From Berkiella_A sp964633725 (GTDB taxonomy: Bacteria > Pseudomonadota > Gammaproteobacteria > Berkiellales > Berkiellaceae): a stretch of 47,968 nt of DNA. Every line of letters begins with the position of its first letter. Position 1 is the stretch's first letter. Below the pieces are notes generated by a model. It saw nothing but the letters and a program-made list of their open reading frames with translations. It was not told the origin of the DNA and searched no databases. Made by a program: the position numbers and the translations under genes. The stretch is taken from the NCBI GenBank assembly GCA_964633725.1, contig CAZWHY010000025.1:1-47968 (forward strand), given 5' to 3'. Shown here one piece after another: positions 26,289 to 33,922 of this stretch.

Positions 26289-27479
26289 TTAGTTTGCCTT
26301 TTTAATTTTGTCTTTAATCATTGCCCAAACATCTATCATCCCTGATTCCATCTTGATATCCGCTAAACCCTTTAGCTTGTTTGCTTTTATAGCAATTTGT
26401 ATTAGTTGTCTTAAGACATCCAAATCATCTCCTTTTAGAGTGATTTCCTCTGCATGCTTCATTTTCTTTTCATTATTACGAGCCCTTTCACTTGTCCCTA
26501 TAATCCTTTTTGCGGTAAGTTGGCTTACATGCAATGAGTTTGGATGCATGCTTTTTAAAGCCTCTTCTATTCCCTTCCCTTTTAATAATAAATTACAAAT
26601 AGATGAAATAGACTCCGAATCATTATTTCTAATAAGATTATAAGCATCCTCAGGCGAAGATAACACACCTGACGCGACAGCCCGCTTAAACAATATATTT
26701 TCTTCTTTGCAAATTTTAGCGTATTTTTGCGCTTGTGATTTTGACAATCTAAGAATGCTCGCCAAAGATCGTACAGAAATACTTTCACCATAATGATGAA
26801 TAATATTTCTGATAGCTTTATATTTATCTTTTAAAGATAAATCTTCTCTGGCAGAATTTTCAATATATTGTAATAGCACTTTTTCTTTAGCATCTGGCTC
26901 TATAATAATATTAGACGCGATATGTTGAGCCCCCATGACATGATGGGCAAGCGTTCGCCTTTCGCCCGCTAGAATGACGTATCGATTACCTTTCTCATAG
27001 ACACAAATGGGCTGCATTAATTTTTCAGGATCTCTGATAGTTGCCGCTAATAACGCAACGGATAGATAATCATTTATTTTTTGCTTCCTATCACTGTCTC
27101 CTTCGAAATGCAGCCTTAACTGTTCTTTAAACTCATCCTGCACCTCATCATCAAATGTCCGCTCAGGCAACCTGGGACCGTTTTTCACATCGTTTAAATC
27201 AATCGATAACTCCCTTGGGTTACCTGGATCCAATTGAATCGCATTAATAGGCAAATACTTTGCATTTAAAAAATTAATCTGTGACAACTGTGCATTTAAA
27301 CTATCTACAAACTCAGCTTTTTCCCCTTCTTTTTTTCTGCCAATGCCTAGCTTGGGGGCTCTTTTAGTAGCAGGTTCTTTAGCTCTAGTTCCCTTCTGTG
27401 TAGGTTTTTTTGGGGCTCTAGCCAAAAGCGGCTTACGTTTTTTCGCAGGCTCTTTTTTATTTTTTACTATATTTGACAT
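26289..27479 (-). CDS. parB: ParB-family partition protein
   Basis: Protein of 396 residues. It opens with about 55 very basic residues (KKEPAKKRKPLLARAPKKP) that look disordered and DNA-binding. The ParB/Srx-like domain runs from about 55 to 175 with the CTP-binding motif AGERRTLAHHVMG, and a helix-turn-helix follows (SVRSLASILRLSKSQAQKYAKI). Its start overlaps the end of parA by 13 bases. It is longer than chromosomal ParB and has an inserted acidic segment (DDEVQDEFKEQLRLHFEGD), which is typical of plasmid partition systems. The palindromes upstream of parA are its likely binding sites. Confidence 0.92.
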   Translation of the reverse strand: MSNIVKNKKEPAKKRKPLLARAPKKPTQKGTRAKEPATKRAPKLGIGRKKEGEKAEFVDSLNAQLSQINFLNAKYLPINAIQLDPGNPRELSIDLNDVKNGPRLPERTFDDEVQDEFKEQLRLHFEGDSDRKQKINDYLSVALLAATIRDPEKLMQPICVYEKGNRYVILAGERRTLAHHVMGAQHIASNIIIEPDAKEKVLLQYIENSAREDLSLKDKYKAIRNIIHHYGESISVRSLASILRLSKSQAQKYAKICKEENILFKRAVASGVLSSPEDAYNLIRNNDSESISSICNLLLKGKGIEEALKSMHPNSLHVSQLTAKRIIGTSERARNNEKKMKHAEEITLKGDDLDVLRQLIQIAIKANKLKGLADIKMESGMIDVWAMIKDKIKKAN

Positions 27480-28465
27480 GACTCATTTATCCCTAGTGAT
27501 TCAAACCCATCCTCGAACATACTCATAACTTCTCTTATCTCTTCAGTAATAGCTAATGGTTGGCCAAAGATCTGTTTTTCTAAATACAAGCATTTTGCAG
27601 TTGCTTGAGCTCTAGCAGTATCTGACTTAGGTAGTTGAAAAATACTTTTAGGCTTTGCACCAATACAATCCCTAGAAGGAAATGCTGTTAACAAACTCAA
27701 CCAGCACGGCCAAGGAAATAAATGCTCTTCATAGCGCTCCATTAGCTCAGCTAAATATTCTCGATGCAACTTCAAATTCCTAACTTTATTTGGTAGCAAA
27801 CCAACTAAATTCAATTGATTTTCACGCCCTCTTGAAAAGTTTTCCCGCTTCACTGCATTAAGCATTTGAGTAATCCCTTGTATCGCCTTATCTTCAGGCT
27901 CAAAAGGCACAACGATATCCGTTGCCGCATGCAGCGCAGAGCGAAACATGACATTTTTACTCGGCCCCGTATCCAGCAGAAATAAATCGTATGATTCTTG
28001 CACCTCTTCCATTTCAAAAAATTCTTTTAGTCGTTCTTTCGCATTCGGGTTAATTCGACCATCCTCTTTTGAAACCAAAGCATTATTGATTTCCTCAATA
28101 CGAACAGGATGCCCACATAAAACATCGACCAACCCACCATTATATTTCTCTTCATTAATCCATGATTGATAAGGGAGCACGGCCTCACCATAAAAGATAT
28201 CCGCAATAGAAGATCTTTGGTTTGCACCTAAGTCATCCTGAAAATCAGGATGATTTTTAATTTGGAAGCCTGCATCATTGTCATCATGAGTATAATCCAC
28301 TCCAATAAAATGCTTAGTTGAGTTACATTGCTCATCCAAATCAACCAAACAAACACGCATATTTCTAACAATGGAAAACCACTCTGCTTGAGTACCTGTA
28401 ACCGTGGACTTTCCCACGCCCCCCTTTTGATTCATCGTTGCAATAATTGGGATCTTTATAGACAT
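27467..28465 (-). CDS. parA: ParA-family partition ATPase
   Basis: ATPase of 332 residues with the deviant Walker A motif KGGVGKST near the N-terminus, CLVDLDEQCNSTKHF after it, LFLLDTGPSKN (Walker B region) and VPFEPEDKAIQG. The direct start with the P-loop, without an N-terminal DNA-binding domain, puts it in the short class, so self-repression would fall to a partner such as ParB or the ribbon-helix-helix protein. It is the first gene of parA-parB-RHH(-zapE) and has its own promoter with a 16 bp operator palindrome. It faces away from the palindrome array. Confidence 0.93.
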   Translation of the reverse strand: MSIKIPIIATMNQKGGVGKSTVTGTQAEWFSIVRNMRVCLVDLDEQCNSTKHFIGVDYTHDDNDAGFQIKNHPDFQDDLGANQRSSIADIFYGEAVLPYQSWINEEKYNGGLVDVLCGHPVRIEEINNALVSKEDGRINPNAKERLKEFFEMEEVQESYDLFLLDTGPSKNVMFRSALHAATDIVVPFEPEDKAIQGITQMLNAVKRENFSRGRENQLNLVGLLPNKVRNLKLHREYLAELMERYEEHLFPWPCWLSLLTAFPSRDCIGAKPKSIFQLPKSDTARAQATAKCLYLEKQIFGQPLAITEEIREVMSMFEDGFESLGINESCQI

Positions 28466-28506
28466 TCTTTCTCTTTCCTTACACCATGCGAGCTGTTGCG
28501 GTTATG

Positions 28507-28522
28507 TTACATACGTATGTAA
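28507..28522. promoter_or_regulatory. operator palindrome of the par operon
   Basis: TTACATACGTATGTAA is a perfect 16 bp palindrome placed over the expected transcription start of parA, only two bases downstream of the -10 box. A repressor bound here would block initiation. The candidates are ParB or the ribbon-helix-helix protein of the operon. Confidence 0.7.
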
Positions 28523-28524
28523 AT

Positions 28525-28552
28525 AGTATAAAGCCTTATCCTGCATATACAA
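28525..28552 (-). promoter_or_regulatory. parA promoter
   Basis: The minus strand has TTGTAT (28552-28547) and TATACT (28530-28525), separated by 16 bases. Transcription would begin inside the operator palindrome. Confidence 0.6.
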
Positions 28553-28628
28553 GCCTTTAATTTATTTACTATATTTATATATAGGCACAATTTCCCATTA
28601 TAATGCAGTTAAATAAAATATTTTATGC

Positions 28629-29148
28629 TTTGGACTGTCCAGTCACTGGACAGTCCAAACCTAATTATAAAATTTAAACAACTACTCATAATTAACCTTG
28701 CACATTGGAGTAACAAACCCAAATACAATTCCCCTCCTTTGCCCAACTCATTCACGTTGCTGTCCAGTCACTGGACAGTCCAAACCTAATTATAAAATTT
28801 AAGCAACTGTTAATAATATGACCATGCAGACTTGACTGACAAACCCAAATGTAATCCCGCTTTCTTTACCCCACGCATTTACGTCGCTGTCCCGTCACTG
28901 GACAATCAAGATCTAATCTCTCCCTAACTAGAACTTTTATTTCATAGGGCTGACCTTTGTGTCAGCCCTATATGTTGGGTCAATACAAAGGCCAACCCCC
29001 TACATGCTGTATTCATCGCCCTATGGACTAATTATCAAATTCAAGTAGAACTAATAATACGACAGTGCACATTTAACTGGTAAGCTAAAACAGTTCCCCC
29101 ACCCGCATTTCCTTAGATAATATTCCATGCTGTCCAGCGACTGGACAA
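28629..29148. repeat. array of TGTCCAG/CTGGACA palindromes (candidate parS centromere)
   Basis: Copy A at 28629-28659 is a perfect 31 bp palindrome around a central C. Copy B (28760-28778) keeps the core CTGTCCAGTCACTGGACAG. Copies C (28887-28905) and D (29130-29148) have one or two changes. Centres are 28644, 28769, 28896 and 29139, so steps are 125, 127 and 243. After A and B the same 20-odd bases follow (CCAAACCTAATTATAAAATT), so the true unit is a direct repeat of about 125 bp. A decayed unit is visible near 29007-29030. A further copy lies at 29618. Position between parA and rep fits a partition site. Confidence 0.8.
28944..28971. repeat. 11 bp perfect hairpin in the centromere region
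   Basis: ATAGGGCTGAC (28944-28954) pairs with GTCAGCCCTAT (28961-28971) across a six-base loop. No T-tract follows, so it is more likely a structural or protein-binding site than a terminator. Confidence 0.55.
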
Positions 29149-29193
29149 CCTGAGTTTGCTCATTAAAAACAAAATGTAAAAATTAATGCTCAT

Positions 29194-29404
29194 CTAATTA
29201 ATCCCTGGCGCGAAATTAAAAACCAAGAAAATCATGCACTCTCTTAACCTCACCCGGCGTTCCTCGCCACCCTCTCCTGGAATCAGGAGAGGGTGGCGAG
29301 GAACGCCGGGTGAGGTCAAATATGAGGCGAACCGTGGAATACCAGAAAATTTGCGGAGAACAGAAAAATGCTAGATTTTCAATTTCGCGCCAGGGACTAA
29401 TTAG
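29194..29404. mobile_element. MITE-like element with terminal inverted repeats
   Basis: Left end CTAATTAATCCCTGGCGCGA... (29194-29217) and the reverse complement of the right end (29381-29404) agree at 23 of 24 positions, and similarity continues imperfectly for several bases inward. CTAATTA occurs outside both ends in the same orientation, as a target duplication would. The element is about 200 bp and carries no transposase; its centre is the long GC-rich hairpin. It interrupts the spacing region between the palindrome array and rep. Confidence 0.75.
29248..29315. repeat. 32 bp perfect GC-rich inverted repeat with 4-base loop
   Basis: The left arm (29248-29279, starting CCTCACCCGGCGTTCC) is perfectly complementary to the right arm (29284-29315), with GAAT as loop. 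It is far richer in GC than anything around it, so it is probably the mobile core of the MITE-like element or a nested repeat. Confidence 0.85.
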
Positions 29405-29501
29405 GTTTAAGAGCACGCATGGATTTTCAAATATTAAGGGCACTCAATAAGCAGAGTCGAATGCAAGATAGACATCATTTCAAAGGAGGGTTGCTGTTCC
29501 T

Positions 29502-29660
29502 ATGCAAGCAAAAAAACAACCACAAAAGTCAATAGGAAAGTTTGACTTACATCAAATGAAAGAGCCTTATTCAATCTATATTTTCAAAAATAGAGTTTTT
29601 GTTCCCACACTTGAATACTGTCCAGTAGCTGGACAAAATCCCCTTATAGTGCCCCTCTAA
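29502..29660 (+). CDS. possible small protein (52 aa) in the replication control region
   Basis: ATG 29502 begins MQAKKQPQKSIGKFDLHQMK and ends at TAA 29658-29660. AAGGAGGG lies 12 bases upstream, a good sequence but at long spacing. The ORF runs across the fifth TGTCCAG palindrome. No family is recognised. It may be a leader or a chance frame. Confidence 0.3.
   Translation: MQAKKQPQKSIGKFDLHQMKEPYSIYIFKNRVFVPTLEYCPVAGQNPLIVPL
29618..29636. repeat. fifth palindrome of the TGTCCAG/CTGGACA set
   Basis: CTGTCCAGTAGCTGGACAA, centred at 29627, lies 488 bases from copy D, again four times about 122. It is separated from the others by the MITE-like insertion. Confidence 0.7.
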
Positions 29661-29798
29661 AAAACTATTGCAACTAAAAGCCAACTCACCATGAACAGCA
29701 TTATTGGCCTAGAGAAAGTCATGAACATCCTTATGACAAAAAATCAACAACGACTATTTTACTCAATATTCTGTATTTAAAATAAAGGAGATATATAA

Positions 29799-29966
29799 AT
29801 GTTTTTATTTTTTAATGATTTTATTTGTATGAAAAAAATACGTGCTCACTGTAGGGTAATATTTTTATTGTATGTAAATAGAAAAAAAATCTACAGCACC
29901 TTTTTAAAAAATAAATGCAATAAAAATATATTTAACTTAAATAAAAAAGAATATTTTCAAGGTTAA
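29799..29966 (+). CDS. possible small basic protein (55 aa) upstream of rep
   Basis: ATG 29799 is preceded by AAGGAG at ideal spacing (eight bases), the best ribosome site in the region. The product begins MFLFFNDFICMKKIRAHCRV and is hydrophobic at first and then Lys/Asn-rich. It could be the leader peptide of the rep mRNA, as IncFII-type replicons have, or an AT-rich chance frame. It ends about 245 bases before rep. Confidence 0.4.
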   Translation: MFLFFNDFICMKKIRAHCRVIFLLYVNRKKIYSTFLKNKCNKNIFNLNKKEYFQG

Positions 29967-30210
29967 AATTTGACTTTTTTTCTGAAATTTTGCTTTTTTC
30001 TCAGACAGTTATATGATCAAAGTATACTTTAAATGGTAATAACACATAGCAAGGATTGAAGATGAGATAAATCAAGAATGATAGATCTTACATAACTTAA
30101 GCCCAGCGGCAACTGAGCTTAATGCACACAATCGCCTAAACGAATTGCTCTCTACGCATAAATAGAATAGCAATTTCATTTTATGGCGTCAAAGGGGTTT
30201 TGCGCCAAAA

Positions 30211-30960
30211 ATGAACAGCAAGTTGAATAACAAAAAAACACCTCAGATACTAAGCCTTGCCGCAAGTAGGGCAGGGCAGTGGGCGCAGCATTCCTGGAAG
30301 TGGCTTCATAGCTTTCGAGGCGCTCTATTAAAACGCGTAGAAAACCAAGAACGTATATCAACCCGAACCATGCGCCTAGATCAAAGAACTGCCATATACC
30401 AATTGCTACAAATAATTTTAAGTCATTTAGATTTAAAAACCATGCAGGTTGGTTTCTATCACCAGGAAACACAGACTTTTATTCACCTAGGAATTAGTTA
30501 TTTAGCTAGAAAATCACAATTGTCAGAAAGACGAACTCAAAGAGCCTTGCGTTGGTTGCAACAGTCAGGATATATCTCTGCTTTTAGGCAATCTACTTAT
30601 GACGACCTAACCGGTGAGTATATGCATAGGCCTTCCGTACGACGAATTCATTCAAAGTTATTATTTGAACTTGGTATAACACCAAGAGCTCTCAATAAAG
30701 CAAGAGTACGCTCTACGCAAAACTATAAAAACCGATTGATTTCAAAGAAAATAAGTGAAAATATAGCACCTAATTGGCTCCCGCCTTATAAAAATTCAAA
30801 AACACTTGCTTCACTTATCCCGTTACATTCTGTAAATACAAACAAAAAATATACAACGCACCCCCCACCCAATATATATTATGAAAAAATTCAGAAATTA
30901 ATGCTCATTTTTCCAAACATTAGTTTAGAAGAAGCCAGAAGCATGTTGCCACAACGCTAA
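30211..30960 (+). CDS. putative plasmid-type replication initiator (RepA-like)
   Basis: Basic protein of 249 residues. The region about 55-150 has the layout of RepA-type winged-helix initiators: a helix RTAIYQLLQIILSHLDL, then FIHLGISYLARKSQLSERRT, RALRWLQQSGYIS (recognition helix and wing) and RRIHSKLLFELG. The C-terminus is a short helix after a Lys/Pro-rich linker. A perfect DnaA box follows 87 bases after its stop, the same order as repA-oriR in IncFII/R1 plasmids, where the initiator acts in cis on an origin downstream. With ParA/ParB on the other side it completes a replicon. Identification is by pattern and context. Confidence 0.68.
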   Translation: MNSKLNNKKTPQILSLAASRAGQWAQHSWKWLHSFRGALLKRVENQERISTRTMRLDQRTAIYQLLQIILSHLDLKTMQVGFYHQETQTFIHLGISYLARKSQLSERRTQRALRWLQQSGYISAFRQSTYDDLTGEYMHRPSVRRIHSKLLFELGITPRALNKARVRSTQNYKNRLISKKISENIAPNWLPPYKNSKTLASLIPLHSVNTNKKYTTHPPPNIYYEKIQKLMLIFPNISLEEARSMLPQR

Positions 30961-30999
30961 GTTATCAGAAAGACTAACTCCCTATCTTTCGATTCCCCA

Positions 31000-31200
31000 C
31001 ATAAAATCCAACTTTTTACTCATCATTGCTGCTCTGAATGAATGACTTATCCACAGGTTTAACTGTATTATTATTGTATCCACATCTTATACAGGTTTAT
31101 TGTCATGCTTTTTTGTGTTGAATTACCTTATATATATTCATATAAATATAACTTTTTAAATAAATCTCATATAATATCTAATGAAATAGAAAACAAAATT
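31000..31200. other. candidate replication origin (oriR-like)
   Basis: TTATCCACA at 31047-31055 is a perfect DnaA box. GTATCCACA at 31076-31084 is a near match in the same orientation. They are followed by about 100 bases of almost pure A/T (for example TATATATATTCATATAAATA near 31130-31150), a likely unwinding element. The position, directly behind the RepA-like gene, matches oriR of IncFII-type plasmids. Confidence 0.65.
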
Positions 31201-31238
31201 AAGATTTGTTTAATACGCTTATATGCAAGGTTATTATT

Positions 31239-31955
31239 GTGCCAGAATCAGAATCCTTTTCATTAGTTCCAGGACGTATCCTAGGAAGAAACTATCGAGT
31301 ATTAGATTATTTAGGTAACGGCTGGGAAGGCGAGGTCTATAAGGTAGAAGAATGTCAAACAGGCATTGTTAGAGCCGCAAAACTATTTTATAAACACTGC
31401 TATAAAGTTACCAAACCACACATTTTTTATGCCAAGAAACTTAATAAGCTTAGATCTTGTCCGATCATTATTCAATATCATAATCAGGACGTTGTCACTG
31501 TTCGAAAAGAAAAAGTAGATTTTTTAATCTCTGATTATGTTAATGGAGAAGTTTTATCTGAATATATTTGCAAACAGAGACAAAAAAAATTAAATCCTTT
31601 TGAAGCACTACATTTATTTTATGCTCTAGTTCAAGGGATAGAGCATATACACCTACAAGGTGAATATCATGGTGATCTTCATACAGATAATATTATGGTA
31701 AAAAGAAAAGGATTAGGTTTTGAGATAAAATTAATTGATTTCCTACATTTAGGACGACCAACTAAGCTTAAAATTCAAGAGGATGTATATGATTTAATTG
31801 GTGTTTTCTATGAAATGCTTGGAGGACAGAAGAGTTATAGTCGTTTACCCTCCAACATTAAAAGTATCATTTCAGGAAGAAAGAAAAATCTAATCTCTAA
31901 AAAATTCAAAATGGCGGGACACTTAAGGTTATATCTTGAAAATCTAATGTGGTAG
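31239..31955 (+). CDS. small Ser/Thr protein kinase-like protein
   Basis: Start chosen at GTG 31239, with AAGG nine bases upstream; a TTG at 31206 is in frame but poorly placed. The product has 238 residues and is a compact eukaryotic-type kinase. It has a glycine loop (LGNGWEGEVYKV), a candidate Lys (RAAKLF), HGDLHTDNIMV in place of HRDLKxxN and LIDFLHLG in place of DFG. Catalytic Asp, Asn and the metal Asp are therefore present, but the DFG Gly and the HRD Arg and Lys are changed. There is no membrane segment. It is 280 bp behind the origin region and may be plasmid cargo or a host-directed kinase. Confidence 0.8.
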   Translation: MPESESFSLVPGRILGRNYRVLDYLGNGWEGEVYKVEECQTGIVRAAKLFYKHCYKVTKPHIFYAKKLNKLRSCPIIIQYHNQDVVTVRKEKVDFLISDYVNGEVLSEYICKQRQKKLNPFEALHLFYALVQGIEHIHLQGEYHGDLHTDNIMVKRKGLGFEIKLIDFLHLGRPTKLKIQEDVYDLIGVFYEMLGGQKSYSRLPSNIKSIISGRKKNLISKKFKMAGHLRLYLENLMW

Positions 31956-32013
31956 TTTTTAAAAATCAAAATATTAGTAGTATTTATAGCTGATTGTTTC
32001 TCGTGGAACGATT

Positions 32014-33234
32014 GTGTCAGAAAACAAACAAATCGGATTCTGTAAAATGAACAAGTCCATGCTTTTTCCCTTATCACTTGTGTTTCTTGAAATTGGTACC
32101 TACCTTGCGAATGATATGTATTTACCTGGACTACCTACGATCGCCAAAAATTTTAATATTTCTCAAGATGCGGCTCAATATACTTTATTAGTGTGGTTTC
32201 TAGGCTCCGCCTCCATGCAGCTTTTCACCGGCCCATTATCCGATCGTTTTGGCAGACGAATAGTATTGCTATCAGGAGCTATGCTCTTTTTTATATCTTC
32301 TTTGGTTTGTGCAATAACCGCTGATCTCAATATTATGTTATTTGCCAGGTTTATTCAGGGTAGTACCATCGGGGCTATTGTTGTACCAGGGTATGCGGCG
32401 GTTCATGAATCATACGACACGAATGCTTCCATTAAAATTATTGCAATAATGGGTTCTGTTACAATTCTCGCCCCAGCGTTTGGCCCATTATTAGGAGCAA
32501 TAGTTATTGAACTTAGCCATTGGCGAGTGATTTTTTGGAGTCTTGCTGCTTGGGGAGGGGTTGCCTACATCATGCTATTTAGAGTTATGCCTGAGACAAA
32601 CTTGAATCCAATTTCCATTAATATTAAAGAGATTCTTATAGACTATTGGAGGATCTCAATTAGAATATCATTTTTGAGGTATGTTTTAACATTTTGCTTA
32701 TTATTTTTGGCTTTTATTTGCTGGATAGTGGAAAGCCCTTTTATTATTATTGAAACACGCGGAGTAGGGCGAATAGAATTTGGTATTATCCAGCTATTAA
32801 TTTTTGGCTGTTTTTTAATTGGGGCACAATTCACCCGGGTTTTAATCGATCATATTAGCGTGCAGATGACAATACAGCTGGGTTTATTTATAGCTTGTAT
32901 AGGCGCTTTTGCCCTGTCTGTTTTGGTTCAGCTAGAGATTGATTCATTATACTCAGTCGTTGTTGCTATGATGTGTGTTTCATTAGGAGCATCCATTACC
33001 TTTGGACCTTTGAATCGCGGTGCGATAGAAGCTTGTGAAGAACCTATGGGAAGAAGAACGGCAATGTCATCAACATTTATGGGAGGCTTTGGCGTTTTAG
33101 GTATTGTTTTAGTGACAATTTTTAATGATAAAACGCTTGAGAATATTTCTTATTTGGTTGTGTTGGGTATTTTAAGTGCTGTGATGGTTTATAGTGTACT
33201 TACTTTTTATATTAATCATAAGGCTAAAAAATAA
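32014..33234 (+). CDS. Bcr/CflA-type multidrug MFS transporter
   Basis: Twelve-span transporter of 406 residues. Motif A of the major facilitator family is clear (GPLSDRFGRRIVLLSG), and LANDMYLPGLPTIAKNF before it is typical of the Bcr/CflA drug:H+ group, as is RFIQGSTIGAIVVPGYA. It exports drugs or a natural compound. The start is GTG 32014; ATG 32047 is also possible. It stands alone, 58 bp behind the kinase gene, and the 65-nt hairpin element follows its stop. Confidence 0.9.
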   Translation: MSENKQIGFCKMNKSMLFPLSLVFLEIGTYLANDMYLPGLPTIAKNFNISQDAAQYTLLVWFLGSASMQLFTGPLSDRFGRRIVLLSGAMLFFISSLVCAITADLNIMLFARFIQGSTIGAIVVPGYAAVHESYDTNASIKIIAIMGSVTILAPAFGPLLGAIVIELSHWRVIFWSLAAWGGVAYIMLFRVMPETNLNPISINIKEILIDYWRISIRISFLRYVLTFCLLFLAFICWIVESPFIIIETRGVGRIEFGIIQLLIFGCFLIGAQFTRVLIDHISVQMTIQLGLFIACIGAFALSVLVQLEIDSLYSVVVAMMCVSLGASITFGPLNRGAIEACEEPMGRRTAMSSTFMGGFGVLGIVLVTIFNDKTLENISYLVVLGILSAVMVYSVLTFYINHKAKK

Positions 33235-33269
33235 ATTTTCTTGGGCTGGAACAGAGTATATGAATAGAT

Positions 33270-33334
33270 GCAACTGAAGCACTTGTGTAATCCCGCTGGT
33301 GAAACACTAGAATATCACCATTGGCTTCAGTTGC
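33270..33334 (+). repeat. hairpin element, copy 2 (3' of the MFS gene)
   Basis: GCAACTGAAGC (33270-33280) pairs perfectly with GCTTCAGTTGC (33324-33334). Inside is a second stem TGGTGA/TCACCA (33297-33302 and 33315-33320). The bulge on the 5' side contains GTGTAATCC (33285-33293), identical to copy 1. It lies 35 bases after the MFS stop and is not followed by a T-tract. Confidence 0.7.
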
Positions 33335-33410
33335 AGAATAAGTGTAACAGACAAAGTTTTATTTTCCCAACTTGCTAACAAGGGAAATAACCATGTTTTT
33401 ATACTTTATG

Positions 33411-33791
33411 TTAGAAGAATGCACCAACTAAGATCAATATTCCAACCAATATATAAAGAATGCTGCTGAGACAAAAAAGTTTTTTATTATGGATAACGTG
33501 ACTTGCTATTTTAGTAAAGGCATTGGGAAAGCACGTAAAGAGTGCAAGTTCCAAGCTCATTATCCAACCTACTAACGTTACAACTATACTTATTCCAGAC
33601 CAAATGTTATGTAATAAAATGGTAAATAGCCCCAGCGGTAGCATAATAATAGCAAACATTTTTAACTGTTCTGGGTTTTTCATCCACGATGTTAGTAATT
33701 TTTTCCATTCTCGGCTGGCGGTTAATAAAGACAAACCAATGATTAAAAACCAAAGGCCATAAAATTTTTCCAGTATCATTGCAACATCCAT
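33411..33791 (-). CDS. small hypothetical inner-membrane protein (four spans)
   Basis: Protein of 126 residues with four hydrophobic helices (FLIIGLSLLTA, FAIIMLPLGLFTILL, SGISIVVTLVGWIMSLELALF and LSSILYILVGILILVGAFF). The short charged loops lack motifs that I can assign. It is monocistronic, with ATG 33791. It could be a membrane accessory or YeaL-like protein, but no family can be claimed. Confidence 0.65.
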   Translation of the reverse strand: MDVAMILEKFYGLWFLIIGLSLLTASREWKKLLTSWMKNPEQLKMFAIIMLPLGLFTILLHNIWSGISIVVTLVGWIMSLELALFTCFPNAFTKIASHVIHNKKLFCLSSILYILVGILILVGAFF

Positions 33792-33922
33792 GTGGTTCCC
33801 TTAATATATCGCAGAGAAAAAATATAATTATTTCTCATCATATCGTTTTATATTAATAACGAAAAGAATATTTATGTTATTAAAGTTGGTTTTTTTTCTA
33901 ACTTTCACAAAGTACTTCTACC

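Larger units (their letters stand above)
28466..30210. other. plasmid-type partition and replication control region
   Basis: A stretch of 1.75 kb without a large gene. In order it holds the parA promoter and operator, the palindrome array, an 11 bp hairpin, the MITE-like element, two small ORFs and a strongly AT-rich tract (about 29770-30010) before the rep gene. A minor dyad AATTGCT/AGCAATT (30143-30149 and 30169-30175) lies just upstream of rep and may act in its expression control. Confidence 0.7.

Noticed and set aside
28629..29148. CRISPR array
   Set aside because: Regular spacing, but the units are palindromes with conserved flanks about 125 bp apart, no cas genes are present, and spacers are not unique 30-40 bp segments.
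29216..29443. 75-residue frame through the MITE-like element
   Set aside because: Most of it is one arm-loop-arm of the perfect hairpin plus terminal repeats; no ribosome site.
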